Positions 7,447 through 14,178 of a stretch of DNA of 34,319 nucleotides are shown here, piece by piece (within the stretch, counting starts at the first letter, position 1; every line of letters starts with the position of its first letter). The position numbers and the translations under genes were made by a program. A model generated the notes under the pieces. It did no database searches. It worked only from the letters and a program-made list of their open reading frames with translations, and had not been told where the DNA came from. Source of the stretch: an uncultured delta proteobacterium (GTDB lineage: Bacteria; Myxococcota_A; Polyangia; Polyangiales; JADJMO01); NCBI GenBank assembly GCA_903923175.1, contig CAIXWQ010000534.1:1-34319 (forward strand), read 5' to 3'.

Positions 7447-10220
7447 GGATCGAGGTAGCTCGCGTCGCCCGCCGCGGCCTTCGCGACGAGGCCGTCGAGC
7501 ACGAAGCGCTCGGCGCACAGCGTGAGCGGGAAGAGCCGTGGGCCGACGCGGCACTGGGCGAAGCGGCGCGCCTCGCCGGACTTCGGAAACGGCTCGAACA
7601 GCCCCTCGGGCGTGAACGCGTAGCCTGCCTTCACGGAGGAGGCGCCGCCCGAGATCGCGCGCAGCGAGACGCGCAGCCGGCCGTCGCTCGCGTCGAAGAG
7701 TCGCAGCGTGCCGTCGCGCCCCGCCGTGACGATCCGCTGGCCGTCATGCGTGAACGCGACCGCGGTGATCCAGTCGGCGCTCTCCTCGAGGGCCCGCGAG
7801 GTGCCGGCCGCCACGTCCCACACGAGCACCGACTTGTCGTAGCCGCCCGAGACGAGCCACTTGCCGTCGGCGCTCCACGCGATCGCCTTCACGTCGCGCG
7901 TGTGCCCGGCGAGCACGCGCTTCTCGGCCTTCTCGGGCGCCGCGGTCGGATCCCACAGCCGGATGGTCGCGTCGGCGCTGCCGGTCGCGATCGTCGCGCC
8001 GTCGGGCGACCACGCGACCGCGGCGATCCCCTTCTTGTGCCCCTTGAACAGCGAGCGCTTCTCGCCCTTCAGCGGGTCCCAGAGGATCAGCCAGGTGTCG
8101 TCGGCGCCGCTGGCGATGGTCGCGCCGTCGGGCGACCAGTCGACCGCGTCGACGACCCCCTTGTGCCCGTACAGGCCGAGCATCGCGTTCGGCTTGCCGC
8201 GATCGCCCACCGCGAGGAAGCGGTCGACGCTCCCCGAGGTCCAGGCGACGCGCGCGCCCGTCGTCGAGAGCGCGATCTCGCGGACCCCCGCGTCGAACCC
8301 CTTGATGGTCCCGAGCGCGGTGCGCTTGTCGGCGTCCCAGAGCCGCAGGGCGCCGTGGTCGCCGCCGGTCGCGAGGGTCTTGCCGTCGCGGCTCCAGGCG
8401 ACCGCGCGCATCGGATCGGCCGACTCCACCAGCGTCTCGGGCGCGGCGTCGCCCGCGAGCTTCCAGATCCGCACCGAGCCGTCGAGCGAGGCGAACGCGA
8501 TCGAGGTGGGCGAGGTGGGCGAGGTGGGCGAAGTCGGCGCGGTCGTCGCGCCGTCCAGCGCCATCGACGAGATCGCCTCCGCGTGCCGCTTGATCGCCCG
8601 GGCGAGCCCCCCCTTCGGCAGCCCCCACACCTCGACGGCGTCGGGCCCCGCCACGACCGCGAGCGAGCGACCGTCGGGCGCGAACGCCGCAGCCGTCGCC
8701 CCGTGGACCGCGAGCTTCTGCTTCGCCTTCCAGGTTGCGACCTCGTAGACGCGCGCCGACTCGTCGAGCGACGTCGACGCGAGCTGCTTGCCGTCGGCGC
8801 TGAACGACAGCGACACGCCGAGCGTCTGCCCGCGCAGCACCTTCTCGACCTTCAGCGAGCCCGCCGAGAGCACCCGCACGACGCCGTCGCCCGCGCCGCT
8901 CGCGAGGATCTTGCCGTCGGGCGACCACGCGAGCGCGGTGACGCCGTCGGCGTGCCCCTTCACGGCCTTCAGCTCCCTGCCGCTGGCGACGTCCCACGTG
9001 CGCACCGTGCCGTCGTTCGAGCCCGAGGCGACGCGCGCGCCGTCGGGCGAGAACACGACCTGCCCCACCGCGTCGCCGTGCCCCTTGAGCACGCGCAGCT
9101 TCGTCCCCTTCTGCGCGTCGAGGATCGCGATCGTCTGGTCGGTCGAGCCCGTCGCTACCAGCTTTCCGTCGGCGCTGATCGCCACGCCGTTCACCGGCTC
9201 GGCGTGCGCGGCGATCGTGTGCACCACCACGCCGCGGGCGAGGTCGACGATCGGCACGTTGCCGTCGTCGAGGGCGCAGGCGGCCGTCTTGCCGTCGGCA
9301 GCGACGGCGATCGCGTAGATGTTGGCGCCGAGCGCGTCGATCTTCATGCGCGGGACCCACGTCAGGGCGTCGACGATCAGCAGATCGTCCCCTTCCGCGA
9401 TCACCAGCGTCTTGCCGCCGTCGATCCACGCGACGTCCGTCGGCGGCTGCGAGAGCCCGTTCTCGACGTGCAGCGCGAGCCGCTTGCCGCCGCTCTCGCG
9501 CTCGAGATCGACGATCGCTCGATCGAAGAGCCGCTGGGCGGCCGCGGGCTCGCCGGCGTCCTTCGCCGCGAGCCCCGCTTGCCAGAGCGCCTCGCCGTAG
9601 GGGTGCGAGGCCTCCCACGCCGCGAGCCACTTCGCGCCGGCCACCTTGGGCTCGCCGCGCCCTTGCGCCTCTTGCGCCTCGACCACGCGCGCCGCCGCGA
9701 GCTCCTTGGCCGCTGCCACGTCGGTCGGCTTGGCGTCGAGCTTGGCGAGCCGCTCCTTCGCCGCCTGGGCCGCCGCCTTCGCCTCCGCCGGCGCGTCCTT
9801 CGCGGCCTCGATCTTCGCGATCAGCGCGGCGGCCTCTTCGAAACGATCGAGCTCGACGAGCACGCCCACGAGCGCGCCCCAGCCCTCGCGCGCGTCTTCG
9901 GGGCAGGCGTCGATGCCGTGGCCGAGCACCCGCGCGGCGCGATCGAGGCGCCCCTCGCCGAGCAAGCCGGGGACGCGCGCGCGCTGCGCTCTGGCGGCGA
10001 CGCACTCTTTCGAAGGGGCGCGCGCCGCTGCGCTCGCGGACGCCGACGCGGAGGTCGAGCCCGCGCTCGCGCTCGAAGCGGAGGCCGAGCCGCCGGGTGT
10101 GGCGGCCGCGTGCGGCGCGAGGCCGGTCGCGGCCGGGCTGCAGGCGGAGAAGAGGGCGGGGAGGGTGGGACCGAGGAGCGCGAGCACCGCGACCTGCGCG
10201 GAGCGAGATGGCAGCGACAT
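7443..10220 (-). CDS. WD40-repeat lipoprotein with two beta-propellers
   Basis: 925 residues. A signal peptide ends in the lipobox LFSAC (Cys27), then an Ala/Ser linker to about residue 70. An alpha-helical region at 75-245 looks like degenerate TPR-type helices. From about residue 260 to 845, fourteen WD40-like blades can be counted, with starts near 261, 300, 342, 384, 426, 468, 507, 548, 604, 646, 688, 731, 776 and 818. Many carry the turn SPDGK/SADGK and end in WD or equivalents. This fits two seven-bladed propellers. The blade near 548-587 is interrupted by four TSP-type units encoded by a 9-bp tandem repeat. It is probably a scaffold at the envelope; no enzymatic domain is visible. It is translationally coupled to the downstream membrane protein gene. 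Partner and role are unknown. Confidence 0.88.
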   Translation of the reverse strand: MSLPSRSAQVAVLALLGPTLPALFSACSPAATGLAPHAAATPGGSASASSASAGSTSASASASAAARAPSKECVAARAQRARVPGLLGEGRLDRAARVLGHGIDACPEDAREGWGALVGVLVELDRFEEAAALIAKIEAAKDAPAEAKAAAQAAKERLAKLDAKPTDVAAAKELAAARVVEAQEAQGRGEPKVAGAKWLAAWEASHPYGEALWQAGLAAKDAGEPAAAQRLFDRAIVDLERESGGKRLALHVENGLSQPPTDVAWIDGGKTLVIAEGDDLLIVDALTWVPRMKIDALGANIYAIAVAADGKTAACALDDGNVPIVDLARGVVVHTIAAHAEPVNGVAISADGKLVATGSTDQTIAILDAQKGTKLRVLKGHGDAVGQVVFSPDGARVASGSNDGTVRTWDVASGRELKAVKGHADGVTALAWSPDGKILASGAGDGVVRVLSAGSLKVEKVLRGQTLGVSLSFSADGKQLASTSLDESARVYEVATWKAKQKLAVHGATAAAFAPDGRSLAVVAGPDAVEVWGLPKGGLARAIKRHAEAISSMALDGATTAPTSPTSPTSPTSIAFASLDGSVRIWKLAGDAAPETLVESADPMRAVAWSRDGKTLATGGDHGALRLWDADKRTALGTIKGFDAGVREIALSTTGARVAWTSGSVDRFLAVGDRGKPNAMLGLYGHKGVVDAVDWSPDGATIASGADDTWLILWDPLKGEKRSLFKGHKKGIAAVAWSPDGATIATGSADATIRLWDPTAAPEKAEKRVLAGHTRDVKAIAWSADGKWLVSGGYDKSVLVWDVAAGTSRALEESADWITAVAFTHDGQRIVTAGRDGTLRLFDASDGRLRVSLRAISGGASSVKAGYAFTPEGLFEPFPKSGEARRFAQCRVGPRLFPLTLCAERFVLDGLVAKAAAGDASYLDP
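8503..8538. repeat. 9-bp tandem repeat inside the WD40 gene
   Basis: Three exact copies of GAGGTGGGC (8503-8511, 8512-8520, 8521-8529) and a fourth diverged copy GAAGTCGGC (8530-8538). The unit is a multiple of three and keeps the reading frame, encoding Thr-Ser-Pro repeats in the WD40 lipoprotein on the minus strand. Such exact copies can change number by slippage. Confidence 0.9.
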
Positions 10221-10374
10221 GGGGCGGCGCGAGCATAGTCCCGGCGAGGGACGCGGCCACCGAAACCGCGCGCCGCTTCGATAACGTCCGGCATATGCGT
10301 TCGCGGCGGTTTGTAGCTCTTCGGACGGTCGACGTTGACGCCGTGGCGCCTACCGGGCCAGACCGTAGCCCGCC

Positions 10375-11589
10375 GTGACCGAACCTCGCCGCCGCCGCCC
10401 GCCGCTCGCGTTCTCGCCGCTCGCCGCTCTCGCTGCGCTCGTCTGCGCGGGCTGCTCGCCGCTGTCGAACCCGGCGGATCCCGACACCGCCTCGATGCCC
10501 AAGGGGGTCGGGCTGCTCGTGGTCGAGTCGGACTTCACGAGCTCGTACGTCCAGGCGATCGACAGCGACACGCACGCGATCGTGGGCGACAAGGGGAAGT
10601 TCATCGACCGCGACCCCGAGCTGCGCCGGCTGGTCGACGCCGCGGGCACCGAGCACATCTTCATCGTCAACCGCGCCACCGGCACCCTCGCCGAGGTCGA
10701 CCGCGCGGGCACCCGCGTGCGCACGATCTCGGTCGTCGACGACGGCGCCGATCCGAGCTCGGCCGACCCGTACGACGTCGCCATCGCCCCCGACGGCAAG
10801 CTCTGGGTCACCCGCTACTTCCAGTCGACGCTCCTGGTGCTCGACGCCGACGGCACCCGCGCCGGCACCGTCGACCTCTCGAAGCTCGCCGACGCCGACG
10901 GCCGCCCCGAGATGTCGGCCATCGCCATCGTCGGCAACGTCGCGTACGTGGCGCTCCAGCGGCTCTCTCCCGGCCTCGGTGGCAGCGACCCGGCGCCGAC
11001 GGACTACTCCTCGATCGTCACGATCGACACGCAGACGACCCCCTGGATCCCGAAGTTCTTCCAGAAGCTGCCCGTGCCGACGCCGCGCGAGCGCTTCCGT
11101 CGCGCCGCCTACGGCCCCGCGACCGAGCTCTGGATCTCCTGCCTCGGCGCCCCGCGCTCGGTCCCCCCCTCGCCAGGCGCGCTGGTCAAGATCGACACCA
11201 CCGGCCTGGCCGATCCGCAGGTCATCCTCGACGGCACGCAGCTGATGCTGAACGGCAAGGCGACCCGCGGGTTCATCAACGGCTACGACGTCTACGACAG
11301 CGAGCGCGGGTGGGCGGTGGTCGCCTCGATCGAGGACACGGCCAACCCGACGTCGGTCGTGGAGTTCAACCCGACCACCCGGCAGATCGTCACGAACATC
11401 TGGTACGCCCGCGGCACGTTCGATCTCTGGGACGTCGCGCTCGCCGACGACCGGCTCCTGGTGCTCGATCGCAACCACCTCGACCCCGCGATCGTCGTGC
11501 TCGACGCCTCCGACGGAAGCCTGATCGAGCCGCGCATCACCACGACGCTCCCCCCGGTCGAGCTCGTCCTCCTGCGGTCGCAGAATTGA
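10375..11589 (+). CDS. Beta-propeller lipoprotein (YncE-like)
   Basis: 404 residues from a GTG. The N-terminus has a short basic stretch, a hydrophobic core and the lipobox LVCAGC (Cys near residue 26), so the product should be a lipid-anchored envelope protein. The rest has repeated strand motifs such as HIFIVNRATGTLAEVD, PYDVAIAPDGKLWVTRY, STLLVLDADG and DDRLLVLDRNHLD. These resemble the six- or seven-bladed propellers of the YncE/NHL class. No catalytic motif was recognised. It is transcribed away from the WD40 lipoprotein gene across a 154-nt spacer and is followed 26 nt later by the next plus-strand gene. Function is unknown; binding or scaffold roles are typical for the fold. Confidence 0.8.
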   Translation: MTEPRRRRPPLAFSPLAALAALVCAGCSPLSNPADPDTASMPKGVGLLVVESDFTSSYVQAIDSDTHAIVGDKGKFIDRDPELRRLVDAAGTEHIFIVNRATGTLAEVDRAGTRVRTISVVDDGADPSSADPYDVAIAPDGKLWVTRYFQSTLLVLDADGTRAGTVDLSKLADADGRPEMSAIAIVGNVAYVALQRLSPGLGGSDPAPTDYSSIVTIDTQTTPWIPKFFQKLPVPTPRERFRRAAYGPATELWISCLGAPRSVPPSPGALVKIDTTGLADPQVILDGTQLMLNGKATRGFINGYDVYDSERGWAVVASIEDTANPTSVVEFNPTTRQIVTNIWYARGTFDLWDVALADDRLLVLDRNHLDPAIVVLDASDGSLIEPRITTTLPPVELVLLRSQN

Positions 11590-11615
11590 GCCTTCGGCAT
11601 GGTAGGCTACGTCCT

Positions 11616-12230
11616 GTGCGGCTCGCGCTGCTCGGACCCTGCGATGGAGACACGGCCGCGCTCGCTCGCGCCTGTGCGACTGCGCTCGATCGCCTCGAGG
11701 CCGAGCGCGTCGTCTACCTGTCGACCGACGGCGCCCTCGACGACGTCGTGCTGGCCTGGACCCGGCTGCTCGGCGCCGAGGGCCCGTTCGACGAGCGCGT
11801 CGCCGCCCTGCTAGAGGCGGACGCGGGCGCGGCGCGGCTCGCCCTCGAGGTCGAGCACGAGCGGGCCCGGCGTCGGCTCGAGCGGCTGCACTCCCTCCCG
11901 CGCCCGGGTGTCCGCGTGATCGAGCTCATGCACGACCGCATCGTGCTGTTGGTCGACGACAAATCGAGCCTCGACGAGGAGGACCTGCTCCCGGCGTCGA
12001 TCATCGTCTTCGGCCGCGGCGAGCCGACCGTCCGCCGCGTCGGCACGCGCGTCTTCCTCGCCCCCGGGCACGTGAAGAAGCGCGACCAGGGGATCCTGCT
12101 GCTCGAGGAGGTCGTGGGTGGCACGCCGGCCATCCGCGCGACGCTCTGCGACGTCGACGGCACGGAGAAGCACCGCGAAACCATCGACGCCCAGCGCGCC
12201 GCGCGACTCCGGGTCCATGGCGCGGCGTGA
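11616..12230 (+). CDS. Degenerate YfcE-type metallophosphoesterase-like protein
   Basis: 204 residues from a GTG at 11616. The order of segments follows the small YfcE/MJ0936 phosphoesterases, but the metal ligands appear lost. The opening VRLALLGPCDGDTAAL stands where DxHGN is expected. VVYLSTDGALDDVV takes the place of the GD motif. RIVLLVDDKSSLDE replaces the HG motif. IVFGRGEPTVRRVGTRVFLAPGHV takes the place of the GHTH motif and the following strand ending NPGS. If this alignment is right, the fold is kept and catalysis lost. It overlaps nadD by 14 nt (12217-12230), so the two are translated from one transcript and may be functionally linked. The family link is an inference from pattern matching by eye; a plain hypothetical protein is the fallback call. 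Confidence 0.65.
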   Translation: MRLALLGPCDGDTAALARACATALDRLEAERVVYLSTDGALDDVVLAWTRLLGAEGPFDERVAALLEADAGAARLALEVEHERARRRLERLHSLPRPGVRVIELMHDRIVLLVDDKSSLDEEDLLPASIIVFGRGEPTVRRVGTRVFLAPGHVKKRDQGILLLEEVVGGTPAIRATLCDVDGTEKHRETIDAQRAARLRVHGAA

Positions 12231-12816
12231 GACCGTCGCGGTCTTTGGCGGCAGCTTCAACCCGCCGCACATCGGGCACGTGCTCGCCGTCACGTACGTC
12301 CTGACCTGCACCGAGATCGACCGCGCCCTGGTCGTCCCGTGCTTCCGACACCCCTTCTCGAAGTCGCTGGCCCCGTTCGAGGACCGCCTCGAGATGTGTC
12401 GGCTCGCGTTCGCCGACTTGTCCCGGGTCGAGATCTCGGCCATCGAGGCCGAGCTCGGCGGCGACAGCCTCACCGTCCGGACCCTCGAGCGCCTCGCGCT
12501 CCACCACCCCGAGTGGGCCATGCGCCTGGTCGTCGGCACCGATGTCGTCGCCGAGATGGATCGCTGGACGAGCCCCGAGCGTGTCCGCGCCCTCGCGCCG
12601 CCGCTGGTCCTGGCGCGCGCGGGGGTCCCGGCGCCCGACGGCTTCGAGGCCGCGCCCGCGGTGCTCCCCGAGGTCTCGTCGACGGTCGTCCGCAGCGCGC
12701 TGGCGGCGGGAGAGCCGCTCGAGCCGTGGGTGCCGCGCCGGGTCCTCGCGTACGCCCGCGCCCACGGGCTCTACGGTCGCGACCCCGCCGAGGTGAGCGC
12801 GGTTGCAGCGAAATAA
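12217..12816 (+). CDS. nadD: NadD, nicotinate-nucleotide adenylyltransferase
   Basis: 199 residues, normal for NadD. It adenylates nicotinate mononucleotide to deamido-NAD in the cytoplasm, a required step in NAD synthesis. The nucleotidyltransferase motif VFGGSFNPPHIGH is at residues 9-21, and the C-terminal ISSTxxR-type motif is VSSTVVRSAL. The segment LVVGTDVVAEMDRW matches the pyridine-nucleotide site region. The usual rsfS (ribosome silencing factor) partner downstream is not present; the minus-strand gene at 12878 follows instead. The ATG at 12217 is chosen because GGSFNPPH should sit about ten residues from the start. The gene overlaps the phosphoesterase-like gene. Confidence 0.93.
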   Translation: MARRETVAVFGGSFNPPHIGHVLAVTYVLTCTEIDRALVVPCFRHPFSKSLAPFEDRLEMCRLAFADLSRVEISAIEAELGGDSLTVRTLERLALHHPEWAMRLVVGTDVVAEMDRWTSPERVRALAPPLVLARAGVPAPDGFEAAPAVLPEVSSTVVRSALAAGEPLEPWVPRRVLAYARAHGLYGRDPAEVSAVAAK

Positions 12817-12825
12817 CGTGTGATC

Positions 12826-12851
12826 TTCGCGACTTGAAATGCGATCGCGAA
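12826..12851. repeat. Inverted repeat between convergent genes
   Basis: TTCGCGA (12826-12832) and TCGCGAA (12845-12851) flank a 12-nt spacer between the nadD stop and the stop of the minus-strand gene. The position suits a shared terminator. There is no T-run on either strand, so termination is only a possibility. Confidence 0.35.
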
Positions 12852-12877
12852 TCTGAAATCCAGGTCGCGCGCGGCGG

Positions 12878-13447
12878 TCAGAGCCAGCTCGCACCGAGCG
12901 TGAACATCGGCCAGCCCGCGCGGAACGTGATCGACACGCGCTCGGCGGTCTTGATGCGCATCCCGACGAACCCGGTCGGGAAAAACCGCGAGCTGTCCTC
13001 GCAGGGGAGCCGCGAGCAGCCGTCGTAGCGCGCAAAGCGCCAGACCACCGCCGGCTCGACGAAGAGCGCCACGCGCCCGAGCCAGACGTCGAAGGGGATC
13101 GAGAGCGGCACGTAGAACGCGTCGGCGGTGACGCCGCTCGAGCCGGCGCCGGCAGGTCGGTACGAGCCGTAGCGGACCCAGTCGAAGCCGATCGACAGGC
13201 TGATGGTGTCGTCGACGCGCCGGAGCGGCTGGTTCTCCCAGACGGGCAGGGTGGCGCGCAGTCCCATGCCGCCGCCGGGCCCGTACGCGTCGCCGACCGC
13301 GAACTCTCCGTGCAGCTCGAGCTCGGTGACGTACTTCGGGTGCCATGACGCGCGCTCGGGCGCGGGCGCCGGCTCCTCGGCGAGCGCGGGGCTCGAGAGC
13401 GCGAGGACGAGCGCGAGGCAGAGGCCGGGAGCGACGACGCGACGCAT
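12878..13447 (-). CDS. Exported outer-membrane-type protein, paralogue of neighbour
   Basis: 189 residues with a clear Sec signal (MRRVVAPGLCLALVLALSSPALA). The mature part has alternating strands rich in aromatic residues (YVTELELHGEFAVG, SLSIGFDWVRYG, FYVPLSIPFDVWLG, VALFVEPAVVWRF) and ends in LGASWL, with an aromatic residue near the terminus as in beta-barrel proteins. A pair of cysteines (CSRLPC) lies in a loop. It shares layout and several segments with the product of 13481-14077, for example LFVEPAVVWR against VFGEPGLVVR and FRAGWPMFTLGASWL against MRVGFPEAVSVGVSFF. The two are therefore tandem paralogues, separated by 33 nt and probably co-transcribed. The number of strands looks low for a pore. 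Function unknown. Confidence 0.75.
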   Translation of the reverse strand: MRRVVAPGLCLALVLALSSPALAEEPAPAPERASWHPKYVTELELHGEFAVGDAYGPGGGMGLRATLPVWENQPLRRVDDTISLSIGFDWVRYGSYRPAGAGSSGVTADAFYVPLSIPFDVWLGRVALFVEPAVVWRFARYDGCSRLPCEDSSRFFPTGFVGMRIKTAERVSITFRAGWPMFTLGASWL

Positions 13448-13480
13448 GCCGCGAGGCTAGCGGAAGCTACGCAGCGGCGA

Positions 13481-14077
13481 TCAGAAGAACGACACGCCGA
13501 CCGAGACGGCCTCGGGGAAGCCCACGCGCATGGTGAGCCCGACCCCTTCGGAGAAGTGGTAGCGCGCGCCCGCCCAGAACGCTGGCGAGACGGCCGACTG
13601 GCGACACGGGGCGCCGGCGACGCAGGTGTCGCCGAGGTTGCTGCGCACGACGAGGCCAGGCTCGCCGAAGACGCTCCACTTGTCGGTGAGCCAGAAGTTC
13701 CACTGCATCGCGACCGGGAAATACAAGCGCCAGTACGAGCTGCCGTTGCAGGCGTTGCCCACGCAGTAGTTGTAGGCCTCGTAGTGCACCAGATCGGGCC
13801 CGAACGAGATCGCGATCGAGTCGTTGATCGTCTTCACGAACCCGGGGCTCATGAGCGGGATCGAGAACCGCGCGCCGACGCCGACGCCGAACGTGCCGCC
13901 GCTGTAGAAGATGCTGTCCGGCTGGATCAGCAGGTGCGGCTCGATCTCGACCTTGTACTGCGGCGGATTCGGGCTGCGGATGATCGACGCGGCGGCCGCG
14001 GGCGCGGCGGGCGCGGAGACGGCCACCCAGGCAGCGGCAGCGACGACGAACGTGACGAGCTTGGATACGCGACGCAT
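13481..14077 (-). CDS. Exported outer-membrane-type protein, paralogue of neighbour
   Basis: 198 residues from the ATG at 14077, which has GGAGGG just upstream; a longer frame to 14131 exists, but only this ATG opens directly on a signal peptide (MRRVSKLVTFVVAAAAWVAV... to about residue 32). The mature part begins SIIRSPNPPQYKVEIEPHLL and continues with strand-like segments GGTFGVGVGARFSIPL, SIAISFGPDLVHYEAY, WRLYFPVAMQWNFWL and SVFGEPGLVVRS. It ends in GVSFF, a C-terminal Phe as required by the BAM machinery. Two short cysteine pairs (YCVGNAC and CVAGAPC) sit in predicted loops. An opacity- or OmpW-like small barrel is plausible but not proven. It is the first gene of the pair. Confidence 0.78.
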   Translation of the reverse strand: MRRVSKLVTFVVAAAAWVAVSAPAAPAAAASIIRSPNPPQYKVEIEPHLLIQPDSIFYSGGTFGVGVGARFSIPLMSPGFVKTINDSIAISFGPDLVHYEAYNYCVGNACNGSSYWRLYFPVAMQWNFWLTDKWSVFGEPGLVVRSNLGDTCVAGAPCRQSAVSPAFWAGARYHFSEGVGLTMRVGFPEAVSVGVSFF

Positions 14078-14135
14078 GCACCCTCCGAGGACCGATCCCC
14101 CACGGGTCCTGTACCGCTGCCTATCACGCACGAGG

Positions 14136-14177
14136 CTCGTCGCGCAGTCGACGCGCTCGCGTCGCGCTGCCGACGAG
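14136..14177 (-). terminator. Extended hairpin directly after the TPR gene
   Basis: The 42 nt fold as CTCGTCG pairing with CGACGAG (7 bp), then GCAG with CTGC (4 bp, one bulged base), a small internal loop, then GACGCG with CGCGTC around a tiny loop. It starts one base after the TPR stop codon (14179-14181). No T-run follows on the minus strand, so it may be a 3' end-protecting hairpin or a terminator of the GC-rich kind rather than a classical intrinsic one. Confidence 0.5.
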
Positions 14178-14178
14178 G

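Noticed and set aside
8503-8538. Possible CRISPR-like repeat.
   Set aside because: The units are 9 bp and adjoin without spacers inside a coding sequence; it is a simple tandem repeat.
7335-10238. A 967-codon plus-strand open frame antisense to the WD40 gene.
   Set aside because: WD40 blades and a lipobox on the minus strand leave no doubt about the coding strand.
12826-12851. Bidirectional intrinsic terminator between nadD and the exported protein gene.
   Set aside because: Only 7-bp arms, a 12-nt loop and no T-run on either strand; listed only as an inverted repeat.
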